From assembly GCA_002150815.3 (NCBI GenBank), contig NDFF03000317.1, positions 620,001 through 684,000 of the forward strand: 64,000 nucleotides of DNA. Direction: 5' to 3'. Both the position numbers and the translations under genes were made by a program. The notes below the pieces were generated by a model, which saw only the letters and a program-made list of their open reading frames with translations, was not told where the DNA came from and made no database searches. This stretch comes from Grammothele lineata (taxonomy: Eukaryota; Basidiomycota; Agaricomycetes; Polyporales; Polyporaceae). Shown here in pieces: positions 49,166 to 61,859 of this stretch; the first letter of the stretch is position 1, and every line of letters begins with the position of its first letter.

Positions 49166-50427
49166 CAGATAAGAGAAGGCAGGAGATACTGTCATTTTCC
49201 AGTGTTGTTACTCACTTATACTGCCCGCGCCGTGCGCGATGGACGACCTCGCGCGACGTTCATCGGATCACGGGGCATCCAGACCCACACGAAACTCCGG
49301 ATTCCTATGCTAGCCGCGACGTCAGGAGATTCGCTGCTGACTTTGGTTCTTAGTCATAACGAGAATCGTAGGCTGTAGCTTCGAGGCTCGGCGACCCCGC
49401 CGCCGCGCTTCTCTCGGAGGGAACGAAGAGCAAATCAACGGCCGTTCATGTCCGTGAACTTCTTTCCGGGTTTTGCCTTGTCGGGTACCTATTCTGCTAC
49501 ATCGAATGAGAGAACCAATGACACTCAAGCAACACACGGAAGATGCCCGGAGGAACTTGCGTTCGGCCCAGTGTTCAACCCAGAGGATCGAGTCGCTCCA
49601 TTAGGCGTTAGACAACATTTTTCTTGACAAGACAATTGTCATGATGGCGGGCTCTAGGTCTCACGCATCGACACTCAGCTACGTATTCCTGCTTCAGCTG
49701 CGTTACTGAATGGTTCCTGGAGAGAAATCGACGTACGTGATCAGGTAGACGTTGCAACTTATTCATCGGCCTCGTGCACAGCTTCTTCGGCGTCATGTTG
49801 GTCGTCATGAGTCTTGATAGTTCGCCCAGCCGGCTATAGGTAGCCAGACACTTGTCGTATTCTTCCGGGCTTTCTAAGAGCGGTATTTGAGTCCTCTGCC
49901 TTTCTAGGTGGAGACGTAGCAGCTGGATGCTGCGACTCCGTTATATCTGGTTTGCACGAAGAGAAGCGAGGTGTTCAGCTCGAAAGGTCTCACAGCAGAT
50001 GTAGCGCACCAAGAGCAGAGTGCTGTTGTGTGACTATTGAGGGTCGGAAGTGTCTCGTGGTCAGCGGAAGTTGTGCCATGGAACGAAAGCGCTAACACTG
50101 GAGTAAATGAGAATGAGGTTGAAAGTGTCGGATCGGATTGCCGGCGGCTGACAACTGCGTTCCTGCACATCCTCCGTGTCGACCTCATCTATTTGGTAGT
50201 CCGCCTTCCTTGGGTGAGGATGCCACAGCGCTGTATCCAATGAAATCGATGGTCGGTCTAAGATTGGTTGTCCTATGTGGGGCGTAAGAACGTTCGACAC
50301 AATACTCTATTCGTACAGGGTAGCATATCATTCCTATGGAGCAAAACGCGTAATAGTCAGCTCAGATTAATAGTGATAGATACTGGAATAGTGTTGCACC
50401 GAGGTAGTAAGAAACCTGATTGACAAT
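49166..50427. other. Intergenic, no gene recognised
   Basis: About 1.26 kb; the open frames are short and unsupported. Confidence 0.5.
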
Positions 50428-51479
50428 CTAGGTTGCTTGCGAACCCTTCGCCATCGCAGCGAGCTCGGCATACACGGGCTCCCAATCCCAATCCTCGATC
50501 CGCTGCCACTTCCACTTCTTCTTATCCTTGGCCATAATGCCCACATGCGTGTTGTCGAACATGTCGCCCGGTGAGTCGGACTCCGGATCTAGACGGAGAA
50601 CGAGCCCTTTGCCCATGAGTTTCCCCAACATCTCCACCAGCGCGTAGGCATAGTCGGCGGAATGCCGACGATCGGGCGCCTCCCGTTGGACGTCGTAGAA
50701 GAACGGGTGGGCAAACTCGCAACTCGGTACGAAGACGAGAGTGGGGATGATGGTCGCAACGATGCCATTCGGATTGCGCGCCGGCAGGCGAGCCATCCGG
50801 TCTGCGAGCTTGCCCATCATCGAGTCCCAGGCGTGAGCCTCCGTCACCTCGCAGATTCGCCCCCGGTCCGCGAGCTCGACGGACATAATCCTGAACATGA
50901 GGGATGGGTTTCCGTTGCACTTGTCCTGATGGCTCGATACGTGGAAAAGAAGTACACGGGGGCGATGGCGAAGATTCTCGGCGCCGTATGTAGAGACCAT
51001 CATGTTGGCAAGGAGAAGAAGGGAGAATTCGTGACAGTCCATCCACTGCGTTAAGCTGCCTAGCAAAGCCATGGCGCTGCCAAAGCCGTTCTCTTCGAGA
51101 GCGCTAGAGGGAACACGGGATGCGGTACCCTTGCGGCAGTATTTTCTGGCATGGGAGTTGAATATCGTTGAGTAAGAAGGACGAGCACTCACTTGTGCGT
51201 TTTCCAGTTAGTCTTCTGGCATTCCGTGCTACAGTATACGGCGATACCGCACCCGCTACATTTCTTCAACTCTTTGCCTTCTGCTGCTGCCCGATGGCGA
51301 CAGATCGCGCAGTTTGCACAGTACGTTTGCCAGTAGGACTCCGAGCTCGCATACAGAGGGTCGGCGCGCTTCTCTTGGCAATCACAGTTGCTACGAGTGG
51401 CAACCGTGGTGCTCATCGCTGTGGTGCTGTGGTACAGTGTTTGAGCTGGATTACGGGACCGATCTAAGGGAGACTCCAT
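50428..51479 (-). CDS. MYND zinc-finger protein 4
   Basis: Exon 1 is 51479-51193 and exon 2 is 51145-50428, giving 334 residues. The finger (about 53-100) has CANCAICRHRAAAEGKELKK, then CSGCGIAVYCSTECQKTNW and HK-KY-C across the intron. The C-terminus (KKKWKWQRIEDWDWEPVYAE) resembles MYND protein 3. The Met at 51416 is another possible start. Function unknown. Confidence 0.7.
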
Positions 51480-52912
51480 CTCCCCAATGTCCTGCAGCGC
51501 CGTAAAGAGAGTTGGTGCAGCAGAAGACTTACGTCCGATTTAAGTGCTTCCAACGACACGTCGCAGTTTACTTCCAAGGTCAAGGGGGACTTCAACAACT
51601 GATGGGATCAACGCCGAAGGAATTGCTAGAAAGACACGCAGTCAAAGATGTATAATGTCAAGATTCTTGACTTCGAAGAAGCCTGACGGCCTGAAGCTAC
51701 AAAGGATAGTGATTCAAACACGTCACCGTTAGTGGCTGGTTGCGCAGGGCATCGGAGTGGGATCGGAGATTAATTTACCCTATCGGAGTCGTTCGGAGCT
51801 ACCATGAGCCATCAACGCCATCAACATCGTCATCACCAGGGATATTACGCGCGTCGCGCTTGGACCCGTACAATCGACACTGACTGTCGTTCTACCAAAA
51901 TGCTTTCCACGCTTGCTGCTGAGAGTTGGACTGCTGAGCACATGGTTTCGCACATCTGAACGGTTTTACAAAGGCGTGACTTAGCGGCTTCGCAACATGC
52001 CATCTTTAGCCTCAAGCTTCAACCCCCAGTCTCCGACTCGCAGAACTCTCGGCTGTCAAGCTTCGAAAAATCGCGGTTTATGCAGTATGTATGCTTTGAG
52101 GCCTTGATCCAAGATCCGGAGGTTATCTAGACGGTGCTTTCACCGCATCAATGAAAAGAGGTTACGGTAAGCTTCCACGCGTATCTTTTTGTTGCGTTGA
52201 CAATCCTCCTACATAGACTCTACTTACGGAACTGTTCGAAGTTCGACAATTTCAAAAGTCAAGCTCGCCAGTTTTCTCGATGCGTGCTGTACGGTCTTGG
52301 AATTGGCGCGCTTGAAGGTCTGAGACGATCAACGGAGGTGCGTTTCTGTTGTCGCGAACTTCGTCAAGTAGCATTCACATCTTACCTGAAGTGGTCTGTA
52401 TTTATCAGGTCACGCTCTGAACTTTGATTGCGGCTTGGGCATGTCATTGGCCTATTGAAGCAAGTGTCTATGTGCGTTCTGACGCAATTGCGCCACCTCG
52501 GGATGAGAAAGCCGCGTGTGAAGGCGGTATGTACCGCCTCATCTTAATGCTGCGCTTGCGCCTAGTACGCGTAATACCGTCGATGACTCACCTGTCGATG
52601 CATGTTATAGGGCTTGTGCGTTCAGCCTTAAGACGTCAAAATTTCAGCCATCTCGGACGCGGATTGCTTTCAACCCTGCGTGACGTCGCCCAAGTAAGTC
52701 CCGCCCTGGTGTCTTGAGTGTGCATAATTCTGAAGGTTTCAAAGTAGTACAGACCTGGGTTCCGCGGCCATAGTATATTCCAGTCCTGGGCTTGGGAGCA
52801 GGTCCTGGCTCACGGATACGTGTCGCGTTCATTGTGAGCATCACTACGGGAAAACGAAGAGGGACCCAAAACTAACGATGATGCCCCTGTTCGTAGTCAA
52901 CCTAAGACTCAA
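51480..52912. other. Intergenic, no gene recognised
   Basis: About 1.4 kb, one of the longest spacers. The composition is less GC-rich than genes, and I see no protein-like frame or repeat. Confidence 0.5.
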
Positions 52913-54499
52913 ATGGAACATCCTCCATCGCGATTGAACTATGACATCCTCGTAGCTGTCGGAGAGAACACGCTCGATGTCAGTGCCGGGACCTCCTTGA
53001 TGATGACGTGTCGCTTTCTCTACCGCCAGTTAGCGAAGGTCGTCTTGCAAAACCTTCAAGTGTGGCTAAGGACGGATCGTCAAGTGAAGAGCTTTCTACT
53101 CTTCCTCCGCGCCGAAGAGATGTCCCGCTTCCGCCACTTCCGATCCCTCATCTACTCACCTGTTCTTCTGTCGGAAGAGACTGCGGAAGCATTCCTCGAC
53201 GACGTTCCCCGCTTTATCGGCCTGGAAGAGCTCACACTTCCATACGGGGACGACACATTCTCCGGCCACGATGATCCCCTTCCCGCCGTGTTCGCCTCGT
53301 TGACCTCACTCCGATCCTTAGACGTCACAGGAGCCGACACTATCACGCTTGCAATGCTTAGGAGCATGCAGTCGGCCCTTACTTCCATCTCCATCCGCTG
53401 GCTGAAGCCCATGGAAGAGAATATATTCGAAAGCTTCAGTCCGCGTCAGCTCCTTGAGCATCACCCGACACGATTACTCGCTCGCCATGCGTCGTGTCTC
53501 GAGAGCCTCACCTGTGCCAGCTGGCACTCCATTGACTATTCTACCATGGTTGGCGCTGTGTATCCGAAGATGCGCTCGTTTTCAAGCGAGTTCACACAGT
53601 TTCCCGTCGTCGCACCCCTGGTCAACTCCTACCCTAATCTTACCCACCTCTACTTTCAGACTACTTCTGATCGAAGCGTGGATGACGATCGGGAATACGA
53701 AAGTATCTTGTGGTATCATCGGTACAATAGGAAGTCTCAAAGCACAATTCCACACCCCTGGCCCCACCTGCAGTTCTTTCGAGGTTACCTCGTCGCTCTC
53801 TTCCGTCTCGGTATCACATGCAGTATCCCGCGGGTCAACATTCTAGGGACGATTGGGGCCTCGAAAAGGGAACACCGGATGCTCGTGGACTCGATGGAAC
53901 TCGCCCGCCCGCAACACCTTAAGCTGAGGGGTGTCGGATGCTTCCTCGGAGGTGGGCAGGACCCCGGGCTGATATCCGCCTTACGAGGATCGGGGGCTAC
54001 GAACCTCCATTCACTTTCCCTCAGCCTCTCTTTCAGGAGGCCCTGCGACAGCGACTTGGATCTAGGCAGCTCTCTGGTCCGTTTCTCGCCTTTCTGATGT
54101 TGGTGCGCTGACGCTGATATTCGGCGTCACCTTTATCATCCACTTTAGACCCAACTCTTCGCGGCACTCACCAATCTCCCGCTCAGGTGCTTCGAGCTCT
54201 CGGCGCTCTCAGAAGGGCTCGATCCGACCCCTTTGGGACCAAGTTCCTTTGATAGGAAGCTTATGCAGAAATACGGGGAGGAGCTTCTACCCGCACCGCC
54301 TCCCGCACCACTCGTACCTGCGGAGATATCGCTGCAGGCATTCGATGTGGAGAGTGCTGTCCGGATGCTGCACAACACGATGCCCGGTCTGGACGATGTC
54401 GCAGTGCAGATCATGAAGCCACGGCAGAGCGACTGGTCGAAAGTGGCGTTCACGCGGGGCACTGCCCGCAGGATGTCAAGAGAAGAGTGGTTGTCGTGA
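52913..54499 (+). CDS. F-box/LRR-like protein A
   Basis: Exons are 52913-54076 and 54149-54499, giving 504 residues. The N-terminus (RLNYDILVAVGENT ... MMTCRFLYRQLAKVVL) resembles a diverged F-box of the kind seen in many Agaricomycete proteins. It is followed by irregular leucine-rich segments (GLEELTLPYGDD, SLTSLRSLDVTGAD, YPNLTHLYF). The paralog at 57821 aligns across its whole length with the same intron position. Probably a substrate adaptor of an SCF ligase, but the F-box call is weak. Confidence 0.65.
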
Positions 54500-54581
54500 A
54501 TGTGTTATACTTCCAGCCGCCCTGCGTTGAGGTTTGTCGAAATCATGTAAGTGCACGCGATGCGTTCTGGAAGCCAATGTT

Positions 54582-55598
54582 TCATTCTCCTATTGATATT
54601 GTACATTCACGACCCATAGTTGTACTACATTCCGACGTCGACCTAGCATATAAGCGAACCGCCATCAGATACGAATTCACGAGCCTGGGCTCGATATTCC
54701 CCACCTGTTCGATTTTCTGTGTAATCTTCTCTTGCGTCACCTTGGCGAAGGCCATTGCGTCGCCGTATGCCTTCTTCCCACAATCGGCGCATCCTCCGGA
54801 AGAAGCCATGACGGGCCCGAGCAACTCTGGATCCGTGGCCCAGGCTGCATCAGGCTGCGCCTCGACGCGCGCCCCCAGCGCCTTCAGGTAGTCCAACCAG
54901 CCCTCCCGGATGCGCACCTGAATGTCGCGCGACGGTTCAGCTTCGCTCACGAGTAGCGTCCGCGACGCGCTCGCGCAGCTCCCGTGACAGGTGACGGCGA
55001 TGTGCTTCCAAATCTCCTCGTCATCCGCGATCCATTTCGGCAGTGGCTTTGTATGTTTGTACGACTCCGAATCGCGCATCGGCGCTACAGCCGCTTCAGC
55101 GCAGCGCCGGCGATAGTCGAGTAGGGTATGATAGTCCGCAGCGGACGCGTCCGACAACGCAGCGAAGAACCCTGGATAGGTCGCGGGCTGTCGAAGCGTG
55201 TGCCGTGCCGCCGCGCGCGCGACGTCGGGGAGATGGAATGCTCGCGCGAGGATGTAGACTCGGAATGGCTCCGCTTCGAGTAGGGCTGGTTGCAAAAGCG
55301 TGTAACGCATGCGTGAGGGCATCCCGCGGAGCCCGTACTCTCGGCCGGCCTTGAGGAGAGAATGAATGAGGTCAAGATCAGTGAGCGGTTGCTCCTCAGC
55401 GAAGTCGAGCATGCGAGTGAGATATGCCCAGACGTCGCTGGGCTCCTCAACGACGATGGTGGGCTTCATCTCCGAGTCTGAGGGCGGAGGCAGGTCTATA
55501 GAGGAGATCGCGCTAAGACGGTCTCTGGAGAAATGAAAGTCGACGTTATCGACGGTGTGAATGATGAGATCTCCGGAGTCCTGGTAAGGTAGGTCCAT
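54582..55598 (-). CDS. BTB/POZ-domain protein
   Basis: The single open frame gives 338 residues. A diverged BTB fold spans about residues 8-115 (DLIIHTVDNVDFHFSRDRLS, then TIVVEEPSDVWAYLTRMLDF), then helices (GLRGMPSRMRYTL, AFHLPDVARAAARHTL). Cys motifs CHGSC and CADCGKKA in the C-terminal part are typical of the large Agaricomycete BTB family. A likely 62-bp intron (54704-54643) would end the protein six codons into a second exon at 54625 (303 residues). BTB proteins usually dimerise or bind Cullin 3. The function here is unknown. Confidence 0.7.
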   Translation of the reverse strand: MDLPYQDSGDLIIHTVDNVDFHFSRDRLSAISSIDLPPPSDSEMKPTIVVEEPSDVWAYLTRMLDFAEEQPLTDLDLIHSLLKAGREYGLRGMPSRMRYTLLQPALLEAEPFRVYILARAFHLPDVARAAARHTLRQPATYPGFFAALSDASAADYHTLLDYRRRCAEAAVAPMRDSESYKHTKPLPKWIADDEEIWKHIAVTCHGSCASASRTLLVSEAEPSRDIQVRIREGWLDYLKALGARVEAQPDAAWATDPELLGPVMASSGGCADCGKKAYGDAMAFAKVTQEKITQKIEQVGNIEPRLVNSYLMAVRLYARSTSECSTTMGRECTISIGE

Positions 55599-56103
55599 CC
55601 TGAGGTATATGCGAGTGTGAGGGAGAGAGTGGGCCGATGAAAACGATTAAATACGCTGCGAGGAGGATCACCTCGAGGCCCGCAGGAACTTCTGGGCTTG
55701 AAGCGGAGCCGCGCGACGAAGCCAAACTTCTCCCACGCTCTGTGCTGCGGTAATGGACTTGCAGGCACGCTTCAGCTGCACTGTACGTCCGTACTCCTCC
55801 CCTGCCTCGCTGTGCTTTTACTGCGGCGTTCGTGCGGACGGGTTCGTTCATCATGGCCCTCCTCCCTCTCACTCCGGACAAAGTCTATCTGTTGGTCAAT
55901 GCACACAGCCCCAGCTCGGCTCTTCAAGTGTGTTGTACCGACGACTACTCAAAGACCAATAGAGGTCAGGTGAGAGGATTTCCGGTAACCAATGAACGGG
56001 ATCAGTAAGTGAGTACTGGAATTTGAAAGCCTTGTGGAGTCACTGATGCCTTGTGGTGCCCAGTGGACATTTTTGAAAGACGGCGAAGGAAAAAATCATC
56101 ATC
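55599..56103. other. Intergenic, no confident gene
   Basis: Promoter of the BTB gene, and possibly an upstream exon of the beta-trefoil gene, which I cannot place. Confidence 0.4.
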
Positions 56104-57190
56104 ATGTCCATGGTGGCTACCACAGACGGGCGAAAACTATACCTTTCCCCCGCCCCATCTTCACTGACGCGTAAGCGTAACATCATCCCCGTCTCCGTTG
56201 GAACTACCCCCGTCAGTTGGGATGTCGAAGAGGAACATGGTTGGCTTAGGTAAGACATTATTACGCTTATTATATCATTGTATACGGGAACGGGTACCAA
56301 AGATTGCGTTTAGAATTCGATGGGGAAAAACGAACACCGTTCTGAATCTGCATCATGGGAGAGCATATCCAAACACACCGGTACGTGGGGAGGCTTTCAT
56401 GCTCCTTCCCACGATGTATATGTCTCATAACCTCTTAGGTACATTTATACAAAGTCATTAACAATGATAAAGAACGATGGTCGGCGGTTCTGTGTGGCTC
56501 ACCAGACGGTGAAGCTTTGGCGGTTGAGCCTACTAGTATAGATCCCATTTCTCTGGAGAAACATTCTCCATCAGCGTGGGCTCTGAGCAGCAAGCCATAC
56601 ATCCTCCAATCATGCGACTGGAATTGGGCTTTAGATCACGTCATGGGCGAATACCGGCTGATAACTCATGGCCTGCATGGTTGCGCGAATCAACAGGTAC
56701 GTGCACACCCCGGATGGGCACGTGTCAAGTGCAGAAGCAAGATACTTTGAGCTCGAGCCAAGGCTCTCCCGTTTATCACAGTTACTCATATACTATTTAT
56801 CAGTGGAATTTCATTCCTAGCGGAGCTGGCTATGCCATCAGAAGCGTGTGGAGAGGGGCTGATAACATTCCATTGTATGTATCAGTGAATGGACCGGCCG
56901 AAGCAGGAAGTCGCATTATTTTGTCGCGTTATCCTGTTACTTGGAATATTTCTCCGGTAGATGGGGATCATGATGCGGTGTGGTAAGTTCACGGCTTCCG
57001 AGTATCCAGACACAAATTAATTCAACATATGCAGTATCCTTTGGCCGGGGTCCAATCTCGCTGTGTCTTATCAGATAGAGGTGCGCTTTCCCCCTACTAA
57101 GATTGCACGGGCTTTGATATCGTAATGCGGTCAAAGTTGGCACGATATGAAGATCAAGGGGAAAGGCGTTGGTGTCTCATCTGCGCGTAG
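56104..57190 (+). CDS. Beta-trefoil (ricin-B-like) lectin-type protein
   Basis: Tentative exons are 56104-56249, 56314-56380, 56439-56696, 56804-56982, 57035-57080 and 57137-57190, giving 249 residues. Repeating segments of the type G-x-Y/L-x-I plus W look like beta-trefoil lobes: DGRKLYLSPAP, SWDVEEEHGWLRIRWG, GEYRLITHG with NQQWNF (a QxW-like motif), GYAIRSVWRGADNIPLYVS, VTWNISPVDG and a final RRWCLICA. All junctions keep frame; the last uses an AAG acceptor. Fungal proteins of this fold are sugar-binding lectins or protease inhibitors. No signal peptide is present, in line with cytoplasmic fungal lectins. The true start may lie further upstream. Confidence 0.5.
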
Positions 57191-57820
57191 AATTCTGCAC
57201 GAATTGAACTCTCGACCTCGCTTTCTGTATGTAACAGTATGTGACAAACACTCGATTCATACGCACTTCAGCCAGGCACTCGTAGTGTGCGCTCTGACTC
57301 CAAGCACGACAAGAATTGGATTAGCTAGGTTCTCCAGATGTGTACGCGGGACACTGCCGTCAACACGAGCCAGAAAGGAAGGCGTGCGGTATATGCCCTA
57401 TCTCGATTGAGCGCTTACACGCGGCTGTCGCGTTGATCGTTTTGCCCGAAATGTGAGACCTAACGGAGGCGTACATTTTCAGCTTCGAACCACGACCTCA
57501 ACATCTGCCCTTCTGACACGTGTCTGACGTCTTGTTTCTCACTTTAGTGGCCTCAGCATAACGTCATTCTACCTGACCATCTTGTGTGTCTACCACCGCG
57601 TCAGTGGCGTATATCTCAAGTAGCTGACGTATACATCTCTCGACAGGACCGCATACGTCCAGATCAGGGGCCCGTGCGTTACGATCGAACGAACGACCTA
57701 GCATAGACTCCATCAATATAGTCCTTCCAGTGCCTCTGTAAGTAACGAAACGTCGTTTTGCATACAGGTCCATGAGCTGCACTGATTCCCTCTCACACTT
57801 GGACGGGGACTCTTCAGATT
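57191..57820. other. Intergenic, no gene recognised
   Basis: About 630 bp upstream of F-box/LRR-like protein B; nothing recognised. Confidence 0.5.
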
Positions 57821-59397
57821 ATGGACTTGTATGCTCAACCCCGGCTGAACTATGACATCCTGTTCAGCGTCGTGGAGAACACGCCCGACCCAAAGGTCGC
57901 AACTGCCTTTATGACTACATGTCGCCTCCTATACCACGGCATGGCTAAGGTGATGCTTCGAAACCTTCATATATGGCTCAGGCTGGACAAGCAAGTGAAG
58001 GGCTTTCTCCTTTTCCTCCATGCCGAGGACGGGTCCCGGTTCCGTCACCTTCGGCGCCTTCATTTCTCTCCCCAAGACCTCTCACGTGGTACCGCAGAAG
58101 AATTCGTCCAAGTCATCCCGCGTCTGATCGGCCTAGAGGAGTTGAGCTTGGAATACGGAGACGATACGCTGGGAATGCACGCCGACCTTGCCTCCGCCTT
58201 CGCTGCCCTCACTTCTCTGCGCTCTCTCGAAGTCCATTCTGCGCACGAAAGTACCATCAAGATGCTCAAGGCGATGCAAAGTCAGCTCATCTCGATATCC
58301 ATCAATTGGCTTGCTCCGGCGGACGGCAATATATGGGAAGACATGAGCCCAAGTGAACTCGAGGCGCATCACCCTGTTTCGCTCCTCTCCCTCCATAATT
58401 CGTCTCTCGAAAGCCTCTACTGCGTCGCCTGGTACGCTCTAGACGCGGTTCCCTTTTCTAAGACGGTGTACCCCAGGATGCGGTCTTTATCCATCGAGCT
58501 CGCCGAATGGCCCCTCATAGCGCCGCTCGTCCTTGCCTTTCCCAATCTTGCTCACTTGCACGTTCAGACGTCGTACTACGACGGCGTGGAAGACAATGAA
58601 ACGTACGCGGAAATATTCAGTCATCACCACGCCAACGTAACCAGCCAGCACACGATTTCCCGCCCGTGGCCACGCCTAGAAACCTTCAGGGGATGCCTCG
58701 TTGACCTCTTTCTCCTCGGAGTAACGTGTCATATTCCGCGAGTGAACATCCTCGGAACAATCGACGCGACAGGGGTCGCTCAAGCTCAACTTCGGATGTT
58801 CTCCGTGGCAATGGAGCTCGCGCGTCCGCAGCATCTGAAGCTCGAGAGCGTCGGACGATTCTTGGAGGACGAGAATATCGGGCTCATTTCTGTGTTGCGG
58901 GGACCAGGAGCGTCAAATCTCCGATCGCTCTCCCTCGTGCTCGACTTCTGGGAGTGCGATGCGGAACTTGACTTGTGCGATCTGCTGGTGAGTCGGCCTT
59001 TCAAACCTCGTCGATGCTCTATCCTAGCTTACACAACGGTATCCGGTGACATCAGACAAAACTCTTCGCGTCGCTCGCCCAGCTACCGTCGCTCCAATGC
59101 TTCCACTTTACTTCACGATCAGGAGGCCTCGATCCTACACCACCAAGACCGGGCATCTTTGAAACCATGATGGCGCAGGAGCGTGGAGAAGCTCCCCACC
59201 GAGAACCCACTCCAGCACCGCTCGTACGGGCCGAGGAGTCTCTTCAAGCGTTCGATCTGGAAAGCCATACACAGATGCTGAAAGATACCGTTAGGAGCCT
59301 CGAAGACGTCAGAGTTCGCATGATGAAGCCGCGACAATTCGAGTGGTCTGAGGCGGCGTTCACGAGAGGAGCAACGCGCATGATATTGTGGAATTAG
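57821..59397 (+). CDS. F-box/LRR-like protein B (paralog of A)
   Basis: Exons are 57821-58987 and 59056-59397, giving 502 residues. It aligns with protein A from RLNYDIL to the tail PRQFEWSEAAFTRG. The ASFSSxLxSLRSLE-type leucine repeats and the STIKMLKAMQSQLISISINW segment are shared. The intron has the same place and phase. Together with A it forms a direct repeat of genes separated by the BTB and lectin-like genes. Function unknown. Confidence 0.68.
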
Positions 59398-60433
59398 TTC
59401 GTCGTCTCGCGACGTTGCCGCGAGCCTTGCGGGCACCGCATTTCGCTCGTTAAAAGCCAAGGTCCTCATTTTCAGTCTCGTGGTCATCGTGGCCATCGGC
59501 GGCCGCAGTGTATACACCGTTCGTACCGGGGGTTGAAGTAGATCTTCTTTCGTAAACTCGTTGCCTGTTGCCGTTATTACATAAGCTTCTGGACTGAGCT
59601 TGACTGGTAGCCGCATCTGGGCCATAGGGAGCAAAGAAGACAAAAGCTGGCCTGACACAAAGAAACGAGCGAGAGACAGATGTTCAACCCTACGGACTCG
59701 ATCGGTCGCTGGGCGCTTGACCTTCGGAGAGAGGTGACCGGGCCGATCGTTCCGCTTTCGTGCGTATTTTCGCTGGCGCGCCGGAGCCGTGCGTTCGACT
59801 CCGAGTCTCCGACTATGACCACTGGATTGGCCCTGTGGAACTAGTGACTTTACCATTCCTCTGCGCCGACCTCAGACTTCACTATTTGAATCCCCCCTGC
59901 TTCCAGAGGACGAACAGCCGCTCCGCAGCACATCTTGCGGGTTGGGTGCGGGGCCGGCTGCAAAAGTCAACATGGCTTTCTTGTGGCTTTCGACAACGAC
60001 CTGGGCATCCGGCTTCTGCTCTCAGCAATTCCGCGCTACCTATTTGGAATTTACGGCAGCTTCGTGGGATCCTCCTGATGACCCACAAGCTCATTGTGGC
60101 ACCGTAGGGGCTTGTGGGTCTCTTGCCTCAGAACGCTGACACAGCCAGCCCCGGGGCCCGAGTGGGTCAAGCGCCTTCCGCTACCCCAATGCCACGCGCG
60201 CAATATAACCACTCCGGAGGCCCGTGTGGATATAGCGAGGAAAGGCCTGCTAGGTAGCCGCATCTGTACCGTGTCGAAAGGTTTGCTGAGCGACTGTATA
60301 GGGGGAGCGGAGATATCTCGCGCGCGATGAGGTTGCGCTATGAGTGCCGCGGCGCAGGACTATAAAACAGGAGGACCTCGAGGCGGCAGGGAAGGAGCAG
60401 AACACCCATCTACCACGAACTTCACTACGCAAG
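59398..60433. other. Intergenic, no gene recognised
   Basis: About 1 kb. The minus-strand frame at 59119-59856 is mostly antisense to protein B and has no features. Confidence 0.5.
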
Positions 60434-61561
60434 ATGTCTTCAGTCAACACTCAGACCACCGTCGTCATCTTTGGCGGTACAGGTGATCTAGGTGAGCTCT
60501 CCGAATCTGACCTATTCTATCTAACCCGTTCCTCACACCGCATCCCCCGACAGGAGCCAATATTACCTCGGTGTTCCTCACGGAGTACCGCAACGTTTTT
60601 CCTACTGTCCGCATTACGACGCGCGATCCGTCCTCCCCCAAAGCACAAGAGCTGGCTCAGAAAGGCGCCGAGGTCTTCTCCACTCGCGATCCTCTCAAAG
60701 TCGTGCTTGCTGGAGCGGCTGTAGTGGTCAACGCCCTCCCCAGCGCCGCTTGCATGGAGATCAACAAGGAGCTCGTGCGCGCAATGCTTGCCGCGAGCGT
60801 GAAAGTCTACTTCCCCAGCGAGTTTGCAGCGTGAGTCGTCTCCTTCCTCCAATCGCCTCGCTTCCGCCCACGTCTGCCTCGCCCCCCAGCGACCCCAAGA
60901 CGTTCAACTTCCCCGGCTTCGAGCACACCGAGTGGCTCAACAAGCGTGCCCTCCGCGCCGAAGTCGCCTCCCTCTCCGCCGGCAACGACGGCGCGTTCAA
61001 GACCGTCGCGCTCTACACGGGGGGCTTCCCCTCGTGGGTGCTCGACCCCCAACGCTCCGTATGCGCCGACCCCGTCACGAACGTCTACCGGTGCCTCGGG
61101 TCCCCAAAGACGCGCTTCGCTCTCACTGCGCTCGCGGACATCGGGCGCGCGGTGGCGCAGCTCGCGGTGCTCGTGCTTGGGGGCAACTCGTCGGTGCCCG
61201 GGGAGGTTAGGGCGTGCGGGCAGAACGCGAGTGTGGAGGATATAAGGGACGCGGTCGCGCGCGTGAAGGATGTTGCGCGGGGCCCGATCGAGGTGGGCGA
61301 CCTCGTGGCGGTGAAGCGGAGGTTGAAGGAGAACCAACCGCCAATGATGATGGATATCGTCGACTATGCGCGGTAAGTAGGCTCTCTCGGGGAGGACGTG
61401 TGATGCGATGCGTACTGACGTTCTGGTGTTGCGGGCGTGACAGGGTCCTCATCGGGGAAGGCGCGCTGGATTTCTCAGTCGAGAACGACAACGAGCTTGT
61501 CAATCTGGGCGAGAGCCTGTGGAAGTGGCGGACTGTCGAGGACGAGCTGCGCGCTCAGTGA
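60434..61561 (+). CDS. NmrA-like/isoflavone reductase-type oxidoreductase 2
   Basis: Exons are 60434-60491, 60554-60830, 60890-61372 and 61444-61561, giving 311 residues. NAD(P)-binding start VVIFGGTGDLG, then TVRITTRDPSSPK, AAVVVNALPSAA, VKVYFPSEFAA, FPGFEHTEW and a C-terminal LWKWRTVEDELR shared with oxidoreductase 1. All introns here are ordinary GT-AG. Likely a cytosolic reductase or redox-responsive regulator; the substrate is unknown. Confidence 0.82.
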
Positions 61562-61859
61562 AGTCACGCAGAGGTTACGAAGACCTTCAATAGCTCTGGA
61601 ACAAGTACGAACGTGATAGAGAGCGAATGTATACCGGAATGTCGTCGCGCAAAACGCAATCTATCTCGTGAGCAAGTGTGCTTGGTTCGATTACACGCCG
61701 TGCTACAGGATACGGCGCCAAATTGGATCGGGTGCATATATCATAGAGAACGGCTCCAGCGTAAGTCCTTAGTCAGGACATCGCGCAGAGTAATTGAGCC
61801 CAATACATGCAGAAGGTCTTCAACGAACGTCGGGATCATCACCTGAAGATATCAGTGAG
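61562..61859. other. Intergenic between converging genes
   Basis: Short spacer; nothing recognised. Confidence 0.5.

Noticed and set aside
60807..61337. Minus-strand frame opposite oxidoreductase 2
   Set aside because: Shadow of a GC-rich exon; His/Arg-rich with no family match.
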